DNA of 64,000 bases. It comes from SELP01 sp035969385. GTDB lineage: Bacteria > Pseudomonadota > Alphaproteobacteria > Rhodobacterales > Rhodobacteraceae. The stretch lies in the NCBI RefSeq assembly GCF_035969385.1, contig NZ_JAYKKJ010000008.1, forward strand, positions 1 to 64,000, written 5' to 3'. The notes under the pieces are model-generated. The model saw nothing but the letters and a program-made list of their open reading frames with translations, ran no database searches and was not told where the DNA came from. Positions within the stretch are counted from its first letter, which is position 1. Every line of letters starts with the position of its first letter. The position numbers and the translations under genes were made by a program. Below are positions 42,067 to 49,313 of this stretch, one piece after another.

Positions 42067-43083
42067 ATGCGCAGCACCCGCACGATCCATGTCATTTCCG
42101 CCCATGCCGAGGGCGAAGTGGGCGATGTGATCGTCGGCGGGGTCACGCCGCCGCCCGGTGACACGCTGTGGGATCAAAGCCGCTGGATCGCGCGGGACGA
42201 AACCCTGCGCAACTTCGTCCTGAACGAACCGCGTGGCGGGGTGTTCCGGCATGTGAACCTGTTGGTTCCGCCCAAGCACCCCGACGCGCAGGCGGCCTTT
42301 ATCATCATGGAACCGGAAGACACGCCGCCCATGTCCGGCTCCAACTCCATCTGCGTTTCGACCGTTCTGCTGGACAGCGGGATCATCCCGATGGTCGAAC
42401 CGGTGACCGAGATGCTGCTGGAGGCACCGGGCGGTTTGGTGAAGGTCCGTGCCGACTGCCGCAATGGCAAGGCGGAACGGATCACGGTGCAAAACCTGCC
42501 CTCATTCGCCCAACACCTCGATGCCAGGCTAGAAGTCGAGGGGCTGGGCACCCTGACCGTCGACACCGGATTTGGCGGCGACAGCTTTGTCTTTGTCGAT
42601 GCGCCCGCGCTGGGGTTTTCCATCGCCCCGGACGAGGCGGCGGATCTTGCCCGTCTGGGGGTAAGGATCACCGCCGCCGCAACAGAACAACTCGGCTTCA
42701 GCCACCCAACAAACCCCGATTGGACCCATATCAGCTTCTGCGCCTTCACTACGCCTGTGGTTTCCGGGCAAACCCGGCACGCCGTCGCCATCCGCCCCGG
42801 CAAGATCGACCGCTCGCCCACCGGCACCGGGGTTTCGGCCCGCATGGCGATCCTGTCGGCGCGGGGGCAAATGGGTGTGGGCGATACGCTTGACTGCGCC
42901 TCGATCATCGACAGCCGGTTCACCGGGCGGATCGCGGCCACCTGCGACCTTGGCGGCCTGCCCGCGATCATTCCGGAAATATCGGGCCGGGGATGGATTA
43001 CCGGGGTGCACCAGCACATGCTGGACCCGGACGACCCCTGGCCCAATGGTTACCGCTTGTCTGACACTTGGGGCGCAAGATGA
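42067..43083 (+). CDS. proline racemase superfamily protein with Ser/Thr active-site pair
   Basis: A 338-residue protein of the proline racemase fold (DapF-like two-domain). In racemases and 4-hydroxyproline epimerases the two acid/base residues are Cys in MCGH and in DRSPCGTG. Here the matching segments read MSGSNS (Ser90) and DRSPTGTG (Thr252). The second Thr is as in trans-3-hydroxyproline dehydratases, but those normally keep the first Cys. It is thus not a racemase by known chemistry; a dehydratase or other eliminase on a proline derivative is possible. It starts one base after the preceding stop and overlaps the next gene by ATGA. Confidence 0.85.
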   Translation: MRSTRTIHVISAHAEGEVGDVIVGGVTPPPGDTLWDQSRWIARDETLRNFVLNEPRGGVFRHVNLLVPPKHPDAQAAFIIMEPEDTPPMSGSNSICVSTVLLDSGIIPMVEPVTEMLLEAPGGLVKVRADCRNGKAERITVQNLPSFAQHLDARLEVEGLGTLTVDTGFGGDSFVFVDAPALGFSIAPDEAADLARLGVRITAAATEQLGFSHPTNPDWTHISFCAFTTPVVSGQTRHAVAIRPGKIDRSPTGTGVSARMAILSARGQMGVGDTLDCASIIDSRFTGRIAATCDLGGLPAIIPEISGRGWITGVHQHMLDPDDPWPNGYRLSDTWGAR

Positions 43084-45059
43084 CGTTCAAGCATGTCTTC
43101 CAACCGCTGACCCTGCGGCACAAGACCTTGAAGAACCGCATCGTCTTCGGGGCGCATACGACGAACATGGCGCGGGATGGTTTGCCCGGCGATCAGCATC
43201 TTGGGTATTACCTTGAACGGGCCATTGGGGGGGCCGCGATGATCGTGGTGGAACCGGTGCCGGTCCACGCCGCCGCCGTTCTGACCCGCGGCAATTTCCG
43301 GCATTCCTCGGACGAGGTGATTCCGCATTTCGCCCGCATCACCAAGGCTTGCAAGGCCCATGGAACGGTGATGATTCAACAGCTGTACCACGTCGGCGCC
43401 CATGGCGACTGGGACAACAGCTGGCACGCCAACTGGTCCCCATCCGGCAGGCCCAGCTATCACGACAACGATGGCAGCCACGAAATGACCGTGGCCGAGA
43501 TCGACGAGACGATCCAATCCTTCGTCGACGCCGCCGTCCGGTGCCAGAAGGCGGGGTTCGACGGGGTCGAGGTCTGGGCTGCCTACCACTGTCTTCTGGA
43601 TCAGTTCTGGACCCCGTTTTCCAACCAGCGCACCGACGACTGGGGCGGCAGTCTTGAAAACCGCACCCGCCTCTCGCGCGAGATCATGCGCCGCATCCGC
43701 GCCGCCTGCGGCGAGGACTTCATCATCGGCCTGTCGATCAACGACGACGCCGAGGTCGAGGTCTGCCTGAGCCGGGACGAGATGGTCGAGATCGTCGCCA
43801 TGCACGATGCCGAAGGGCTGATGGATTACGTCACCGTTGGCGCGGGCAGTTACTTCGACTTCTACAAACTGCTGCCAACGTTCCAATATCCTGAAAACCT
43901 TGGCGCCGATCTGGCCGAGCGGTTGAAACAGGCGGGCCTGACCGCGCGGGTCACGGCAGAGGCGAACATCCGCACCCCCGACAACGCCAATGCGGTCATC
44001 GGTGCGGGTCGGGCCGATCTTGTGTCGATCGTGCGCGGGCAGATCGCCGACCCGCACCTTGTGTCCAAGGCCACAGCGGACCGGGCCGGGGACATCCGGG
44101 GGTGCCTGTGCTGCAATCAGCAATGCTGGGGACGGCGCGGGCGGGATTACTACATCTCCTGCCTCATCAACCCCTCTGCGGGACATGAATACCTCTGGGG
44201 CGGCGACAGGTTTACCCCCACGGATACCCCGAAATCCGTTTTGGTGGTTGGTGGCGGACCTGCCGGGCTGGAGGCCGCGCGGGTCGCCGCAGAGCGCGGC
44301 CACCGGGTAACACTGGCCGAGGCCGGACCCGAGATCGGCGGACAGTTCCGGCTGGCCGGGTTGCAACCCCGCCGCGCCCAGATCACCGATCTGATCGCAT
44401 GGTATGGGCGGCAACTGGGCCAGCTTGGGGTCACGATGCGGTTCAACAGCTATCTGGACGCCGACGAGATTGCCGCGTTTGGCGCTGACCATGTCATCCT
44501 TGCGACCGGGTCGCAGCCCACCGGCACCGGATTTCAAAAGGCGCTTCCCCATATCCCAACGCTTCCCGGCGTGGACCGTCCCAACGTCTGGTCAACCGAG
44601 GATGTGATGGGCCGCGCCGCGCGGCTTGGGCCGCATGTCCTGATCCTTGACGAAGGCGGGCATTGGAAGGGGATGGGCACCGCGTGGCATCTGGCCGAGG
44701 CGGGCCATCAGGTGACCATCGTCACCCCCGACGCCATGATCGGCAAGGAACTGGTGCGCTCTGCCGCCGATTTCCCCGCGCGGCGGACGCTGGCCAGGAT
44801 GGGCGTCCGCTTCATCCCTGAAACCGCGATACTGGAATGGTGCGATACAGGCGCGCGCTGTGCCTCGCTTTTGACAGGCGAGGAGCAGGTCATTGCCGCC
44901 GATACGTTGGTTCTGGCGACTGGGAACCGGGCCGATCCAGACCTGCCCGCGACGCTGCGGGCGCTGGGTGTTGGCTTTACCGCCATCGGGGACGCCAATG
45001 CGCCCCGGCTTGCCGCGGCGGCAATCTATGAAGGGCGGGTCGCGGGGCTGGGCCTCTAG
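43080..45059 (+). CDS. FMN/Fe-S/FAD oxidoreductase, second copy (dehydrogenase of the TMADH/dienoyl-CoA reductase type)
   Basis: A 659-residue protein with the same layout as the gene at 40020: TIM barrel (1-345), cysteine cluster GCLCCNQQCWGRRG with a fourth Cys in YYISCLINP, and a nucleotide-binding half beginning KSVLVVGGGPAGLEAARVAAE. The [4Fe-4S] ligands appear complete. It differs enough from the first copy to have its own substrate. ATG at 43080 is chosen because it overlaps the racemase-family stop. The 125 bases after it hold a small CCGCCC/GGGCGG hairpin but no T-run. Confidence 0.85.
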   Translation: MTFKHVFQPLTLRHKTLKNRIVFGAHTTNMARDGLPGDQHLGYYLERAIGGAAMIVVEPVPVHAAAVLTRGNFRHSSDEVIPHFARITKACKAHGTVMIQQLYHVGAHGDWDNSWHANWSPSGRPSYHDNDGSHEMTVAEIDETIQSFVDAAVRCQKAGFDGVEVWAAYHCLLDQFWTPFSNQRTDDWGGSLENRTRLSREIMRRIRAACGEDFIIGLSINDDAEVEVCLSRDEMVEIVAMHDAEGLMDYVTVGAGSYFDFYKLLPTFQYPENLGADLAERLKQAGLTARVTAEANIRTPDNANAVIGAGRADLVSIVRGQIADPHLVSKATADRAGDIRGCLCCNQQCWGRRGRDYYISCLINPSAGHEYLWGGDRFTPTDTPKSVLVVGGGPAGLEAARVAAERGHRVTLAEAGPEIGGQFRLAGLQPRRAQITDLIAWYGRQLGQLGVTMRFNSYLDADEIAAFGADHVILATGSQPTGTGFQKALPHIPTLPGVDRPNVWSTEDVMGRAARLGPHVLILDEGGHWKGMGTAWHLAEAGHQVTIVTPDAMIGKELVRSAADFPARRTLARMGVRFIPETAILEWCDTGARCASLLTGEEQVIAADTLVLATGNRADPDLPATLRALGVGFTAIGDANAPRLAAAAIYEGRVAGLGL

Positions 45060-45184
45060 CCCAGCGCCGCCGCAGATCGGGCATGGCCCCGGCCAGCCGC
45101 AGGTTGGCCACGCGCCGTCCGCCCCCATGGGCGGCGCGTTTCGCGCCACCCGCGGACGGCTTAGCGCACAATTGCAGGTATGGT

Positions 45185-46285
45185 CTAATCCAGCGCCGCC
45201 GCCAGCGCGGCCCACAATTCCTCGACCGGTTCGCATCCGACCGACAGGCGCACCGCGCCCGGGTCCACCGCATCCCCCCAGCGGATGCGGCGCTCGGCCG
45301 AACTATGCACCCCTCCAAAGGACGTCGCCGGTTGCAAAAGGGCGCAGCCGTCAATGAACCCCTCCGCAGCGTCGGCATCCGCCAGCGTCACGCTGATCAA
45401 AAAGCCGAACCGCGCCATCTGAGCACGGGCCAGCGCATGGCCGGGATCGCCGGGCAGACCGGGATAGCGAACCGCCCGCACCAAGGGATGATCCCGCAAC
45501 CGTTCTGCAATGATCTGGGCCGAGGTGCACATCCGGTCAAACCGCATTTCCAGCGTCTCGAGGCTCCGGTGCAGCAACCAAGCCTCAAGCCCGCCGGGGA
45601 TCGCGCCTGACAGGCCCCGCCAACCACGGACGGCCTCCATCAGATCTGCATCCCGGGTCGCAACATGGCCAAGCAACAGGTCCGAATGACCGCCCGGCGC
45701 CTTGGTGTCCGAGGCCACAACCATGTCCGCGCCCAGATCCAGCGGGCGCTGCCCAAAGGGGGTGCTGGTCGTGTTGTCGACCACGCTGATCCCACCCGCC
45801 GCACGAACCGCCGCGCAAACCGCCCGCAGATCACAGAGGTCCAAAAAGGGATTAGACGGGGTTTCGATCAGGACCATCGCATAGCCGGCAAAGCCCCCCT
45901 CTTCGAACCGGGCCGTCGGGCGGGTTTCAATCGTCACCCCCATGCGCGACAGGAACCCATCGGCCAGCGCGCGGCTGGCGAAATAGCCGTCGGAAGGCAG
46001 CAGGATACGATCCCCCGACTTCAGCAAGGCAAAGAAGGGCGCGGCAATCGCGGCCATGCCAGACGGGAACAACAGACAGGGCGCGTCTTCCAGAAGGGCC
46101 AGCGCCGCCTCTGTCGCCTCCCACGTCTGATTTGCGGAGCGGCCATAGCCCGGCACCCCCGCCGGATCGCCGGGCAGATGAAACATCGACGACACGGACA
46201 GCGGCAGCGCGACGGGATCGCCCTTCGCCAGCCCCTCGCGGCGGTGATGGATCAGGCGCGCGGCGCGGTCGTTGTCGGTTGTCAT
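45185..46285 (-). CDS. Cys/Met metabolism PLP-dependent enzyme
   Basis: A 366-residue PLP enzyme of the cystathionine gamma-synthase/beta-lyase/methionine gamma-lyase family. PLP-lysine is in ASDTKAPGGHSD; the phosphate-binding PSGMAAI segment and the active-site SVSSMFHLPG and YGRSANQTWE stretches are present. The GRSANQT version is seen in cystathionine gamma-lyase-like proteins of Rhodobacteraceae. Exact reaction (beta- or gamma-elimination) cannot be told. ATG at 46285 follows a GGGGGA; a GTG codon immediately before it is also possible. Confidence 0.85.
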   Translation of the reverse strand: MTTDNDRAARLIHHRREGLAKGDPVALPLSVSSMFHLPGDPAGVPGYGRSANQTWEATEAALALLEDAPCLLFPSGMAAIAAPFFALLKSGDRILLPSDGYFASRALADGFLSRMGVTIETRPTARFEEGGFAGYAMVLIETPSNPFLDLCDLRAVCAAVRAAGGISVVDNTTSTPFGQRPLDLGADMVVASDTKAPGGHSDLLLGHVATRDADLMEAVRGWRGLSGAIPGGLEAWLLHRSLETLEMRFDRMCTSAQIIAERLRDHPLVRAVRYPGLPGDPGHALARAQMARFGFLISVTLADADAAEGFIDGCALLQPATSFGGVHSSAERRIRWGDAVDPGAVRLSVGCEPVEELWAALAAALD

Positions 46286-46340
46286 CACTGTCCCCCCTGC
46301 TTCGGCGCCACATTGGCCAAAGGGACGGGGCGGGGCAAGA

Positions 46341-46949
46341 TCAGCTTTCGCCGGGCCGGGTCAGTTCGAACCCCTCGCGCACCACGGTGTAGTCCTTGTA
46401 TCCCAGCCGCGCGAGGAGGTTGGCGCCGACGGTGTCGAACCGCCCCTCCCGGATCAGGTCGTCGCGCAGGTGCACCCCCACGACCTGCCCGAAGACGACG
46501 ACGTTATGCGCACCCTCCAGCGGCACGATCCGGGTCATCCGGCATTCCAGCGCCGCCGGAGAGGCTGCAACGCGGGCACAGGGGATCACCGCGCACTCTG
46601 CCCGGTCGATCCCCGCATCGGAAAATTCATCCACCCCCCGCGGCCATGCGCCAGAGGTGCGGTTCATGACGTCCTGCTGTTCCGCCCCGACCATATTCAC
46701 GCAGAACACCCCCGTGTCGCGGATATTGGCGACCGTGTCCTTGGTGTCGCCCCGGTCCGCTTTGGCCGAGGTCGAGGCGAACATGACCTGTGGCGGCTCA
46801 TAGGCGACCGCATTGAAAAACGAATAGGGGGCAAGGTTGTCCGCCCCATCCGCCCCGCGCGTGGAAATCCAGCCGATCGGCCGGGGCGCGATGACGGCGC
46901 CGAAGGGGTTGTGCGGCAGCCCGTGCCCGTCTTCCGGTCGATAGAACAT
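46341..46949 (-). CDS. flavin reductase family protein
   Basis: A 202-residue FMN-binding split-barrel protein of the flavin reductase-like family (APRPIGWISTRGADGADNLAPYSFF, a signature of the group, then VNMVGAEQQDVMNRT). It may reduce flavin for a monooxygenase or act directly as an oxidoreductase. AGGAAGGG precedes the ATG at 46949, and a longer reading would add a spurious hydrophobic start. Same direction as, and 55 bases before, the PLP-enzyme gene. Confidence 0.87.
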   Translation of the reverse strand: MFYRPEDGHGLPHNPFGAVIAPRPIGWISTRGADGADNLAPYSFFNAVAYEPPQVMFASTSAKADRGDTKDTVANIRDTGVFCVNMVGAEQQDVMNRTSGAWPRGVDEFSDAGIDRAECAVIPCARVAASPAALECRMTRIVPLEGAHNVVVFGQVVGVHLRDDLIREGRFDTVGANLLARLGYKDYTVVREGFELTRPGES

Positions 46950-47037
46950 CGCTTTGCCCTTCCTTTGCCTCTGCGTTCCGCCCATGCTAGGCGCACCGGC
47001 AGGGACGGCAAGGGCAGACAGGGACAGACAGGCGGCA

Positions 47038-47553
47038 ATGATCACGCTTGCGGTGGAAACGGCAGAGGACTGGTGGGAAGTCGAGGCGCTCTATGACCTG
47101 TGCTTTGCGCCGGGGCGGACCGCGCTGTCCTCCTACCGGCTGCGGGAGGGGGTCGCGCCCATCGCGCCGCTGTGCTTCACCGCGCGGGACGAGGCGGGCA
47201 TCCTTGGCGGGGCAATCCGCAACTGGCCGGTCCGGGTAGGCGGCCATCTGGCGATCCTGCTTGGCCCGGTCGCCGTGCACCCCACCCGGCAGGGCGAAGG
47301 GCTGGGCGCCTACCTGATGCGCCGCGTCATCGAAGAGGCGCGGGACCTGGGCTGGGAACGGATCATGCTGGTAGGCGACTACCCCTATTATTCGCGCTTC
47401 GGGTTCGAACGGCTGGAGGGCGTTGAAATGCCGCCGCCCACCAACCCTGACCGGGTGCTGGGGCAGGATCTGGTGCCCGGCGCGTGGGTTGGCGTGACGG
47501 GTCTGGTGGAACGGGCCGAGGATTGCAATTCGGCCCCTGCCCCCCATCTCTAG
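47038..47553 (+). CDS. GNAT family N-acetyltransferase
   Basis: A 171-residue acetyltransferase (YhbS-like). The acetyl-CoA motif is HPTRQGEGLGAYLMRR, preceded by the LLGPVAV strand, with GDYPYYSRFGF after it, typical of this subgroup. Substrate unknown. It is divergent from the flavin reductase gene and followed three bases later by the EcsC gene. Confidence 0.88.
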   Translation: MITLAVETAEDWWEVEALYDLCFAPGRTALSSYRLREGVAPIAPLCFTARDEAGILGGAIRNWPVRVGGHLAILLGPVAVHPTRQGEGLGAYLMRRVIEEARDLGWERIMLVGDYPYYSRFGFERLEGVEMPPPTNPDRVLGQDLVPGAWVGVTGLVERAEDCNSAPAPHL

Positions 47554-47556
47554 GGA

Positions 47557-48360
47557 ATGACCGACCCCAAACCGCCCCTGCGCGAGATCAACCCCGACCG
47601 GCCCCTGACCGACGCCGCCCGCGCGCAGGTGACCGCGCTTGCCCGGCGACAGTCCAAGGCAGGCGGGGTGCTGATGCAGGCGATCAACTTTGTTGGCGGG
47701 CAGGTCGAGGATGGGTTGAAACTGCTGCCCAAATCGACCCGCGCGCAACTGGACGCCGCGGCGAAGGTGGCGCTGGAGCGCAGCTATCACGCCGCCAGCC
47801 AAAGCCGCAGCGGCGCGGGGCAATCCCTGTCCGGCGGGGCCGCCCACCGGGCGATGGCCACGCTTTCGGGGGCAATCGGGGGCTTGGGCGGGCTGCCCAC
47901 GGCCCTGTTGGAACTGCCGGTCGCAACCACGCTGATCTTTCGGGCGGTGCAGGAAGTGGCCGAGGCGCATGGCGAAGACCCGACCAGCACGGAAACCCGG
48001 ATCGAATGCCTGCGGGTGTTCGGGGCAGGCGGCCCGGGCGGGCTGGACGATGGGGTCGATACCTCTTTCCTTGGGGCAAGGATCAGCCTGACCGGCGCGG
48101 CGGTGCATGGCCTGATCGGCAAGGTCGCGCCGCGCTTTGCCGCCGTCCTGTCGCAGAAACTCGCCTCGCAGGCGGTGCCGGTCCTTGGGGCCGCCGCCGG
48201 GGCCGGAACCAACTTTGCCTTCATCCGCTACTACACCGAGGTCGCCCATGTGCATTTCGGACTGCGGCAGCTGGCACGGCTGCACAACGAAGCAGAGGTA
48301 ACCGAGGCCTTCCACAGCGAACTCGCGCGGCTGACCGCGCCGGTGTTGCGGGGGAAGTAG
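47557..48360 (+). CDS. EcsC family protein
   Basis: A 267-residue protein of the EcsC family, known as a partner of an ABC transporter in Bacillus but of unknown role in Proteobacteria. The glycine-rich helical core (GAIGGLGGLPTALLELPVATTLIFRA, shortened here as GGLPTALLELPVAT) lies near residue 110 and a second hydrophobic stretch near 205-225. Probably membrane-associated. It follows the GNAT gene closely, so the two are likely co-transcribed. Confidence 0.85.
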   Translation: MTDPKPPLREINPDRPLTDAARAQVTALARRQSKAGGVLMQAINFVGGQVEDGLKLLPKSTRAQLDAAAKVALERSYHAASQSRSGAGQSLSGGAAHRAMATLSGAIGGLGGLPTALLELPVATTLIFRAVQEVAEAHGEDPTSTETRIECLRVFGAGGPGGLDDGVDTSFLGARISLTGAAVHGLIGKVAPRFAAVLSQKLASQAVPVLGAAAGAGTNFAFIRYYTEVAHVHFGLRQLARLHNEAEVTEAFHSELARLTAPVLRGK

Positions 48361-48505
48361 GGTCTTCTATCTTTGGGTTTCTTAGAAACTCATCTTGGAA
48401 CTTTCACGACAAATGCGCGGATTGCCGTTGTACCGCAGCAGGAATAGTGTTTCCGGCAAATCCGCGCGTCGGAGCCCGAAACCAGTGAACAAGGTGGTTA
48501 GAGAA

Positions 48506-48886
48506 ATGACCGAATACGAAGCGCTGCTGAACGAAAACCGAACAGCACTTCAGGCACTGTCAAACCACATCCCAATCAAGAAAGCGGTTGCAATCGTTGT
48601 CAGTGCTAAGTTTCCCGACGAGGAAACCGCCCTTGAAGCCCGAAAATTTTCCAAATCGATAACCGAAGAAAGAGATGGGAATGCTGCCAAAGCCAGCTTC
48701 GTTGTCGGCCTGAAGCCTGACGAAAACGGTTACTATGATAGCGAGATATCTATTATTGCAGCGCCAACAGCCGAGATAATTACCGACGCCGAACTTGTGA
48801 TCCGCGAAGCCTGTCAGCGATTTGGCGGCGAGCAGCCGGGATGGGATATCGTTTTGCCGGGGACCGGACGGGTTCGAGAGTGTTGA
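48506..48886 (+). CDS. RraB-like (ribonuclease E inhibitor family) small protein
   Basis: A 126-residue cytosolic protein. The order of segments, an N-terminal helix, a FPDEETALEARKF strand-helix, an ISIIAAPTAEIITDAEL segment and a final ACQRFGGEQPGWD, resembles RraB/DUF695 proteins, in which RraB inhibits RNase E. Resemblance is moderate and judged by eye. The ATG at 48506 is chosen; a GTG at 48485 in the same frame is possible. The gene is clearly more AT-rich than its neighbours. Confidence 0.6.
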   Translation: MTEYEALLNENRTALQALSNHIPIKKAVAIVVSAKFPDEETALEARKFSKSITEERDGNAAKASFVVGLKPDENGYYDSEISIIAAPTAEIITDAELVIREACQRFGGEQPGWDIVLPGTGRVREC

Positions 48887-48974
48887 AAACCACAAGGTCG
48901 CAGATAGGAAACGACTCTATTAACCGTTAGAAGATACCCGTGAGATTAATCATGATTACAAGGCCGCTGCACCC

Positions 48975-49229
48975 ATGATTGCGAAACGCTTCATTCGAAA
49001 AACGTGCTTCGCAGCACTTTACGGCGCCCTTAGTTTTGTCGGGATGCTTGCTGTGTTCGCTATGCTGCAGGCAAAAGAAGTCATCCCCTCGACACAACAG
49101 CTGGCAGAAGCAGGCTACGTTTCTCCTTTCGTCAACTCAGTGGTGATTGGCGTCGGTCTTTTTGCTTGGATGACCATCGTGAACCTGATCGAAGCACTCT
49201 ACCTCTACCACCAAGAGCGAACCAAGTAG
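48975..49229 (+). CDS. small two-helix membrane protein
   Basis: An 84-residue protein with two hydrophobic helices (about 10-33 and 50-74) and basic ends. No family recognised. Like the RraB-like gene before it, it is AT-richer than the surrounding genome, and no clear ribosome-binding site precedes the ATG. The 84-base gap to the converging ptsP gene holds nothing I can name. Confidence 0.5.
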   Translation: MIAKRFIRKTCFAALYGALSFVGMLAVFAMLQAKEVIPSTQQLAEAGYVSPFVNSVVIGVGLFAWMTIVNLIEALYLYHQERTK

Positions 49230-49313
49230 ACCTAGCGCGAAGCCACATGCTTTCAGCTTCAAAGAGTCCTATCCCGCATATTACCCCCCATCCTGATAGG
49301 CAAATCCGCAGCC

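Noticed and set aside
42067..43083. Proline racemase or 4-hydroxyproline epimerase
   Set aside because: Both catalytic cysteines are replaced (Ser90 and Thr252), so the usual two-base racemisation is not expected.
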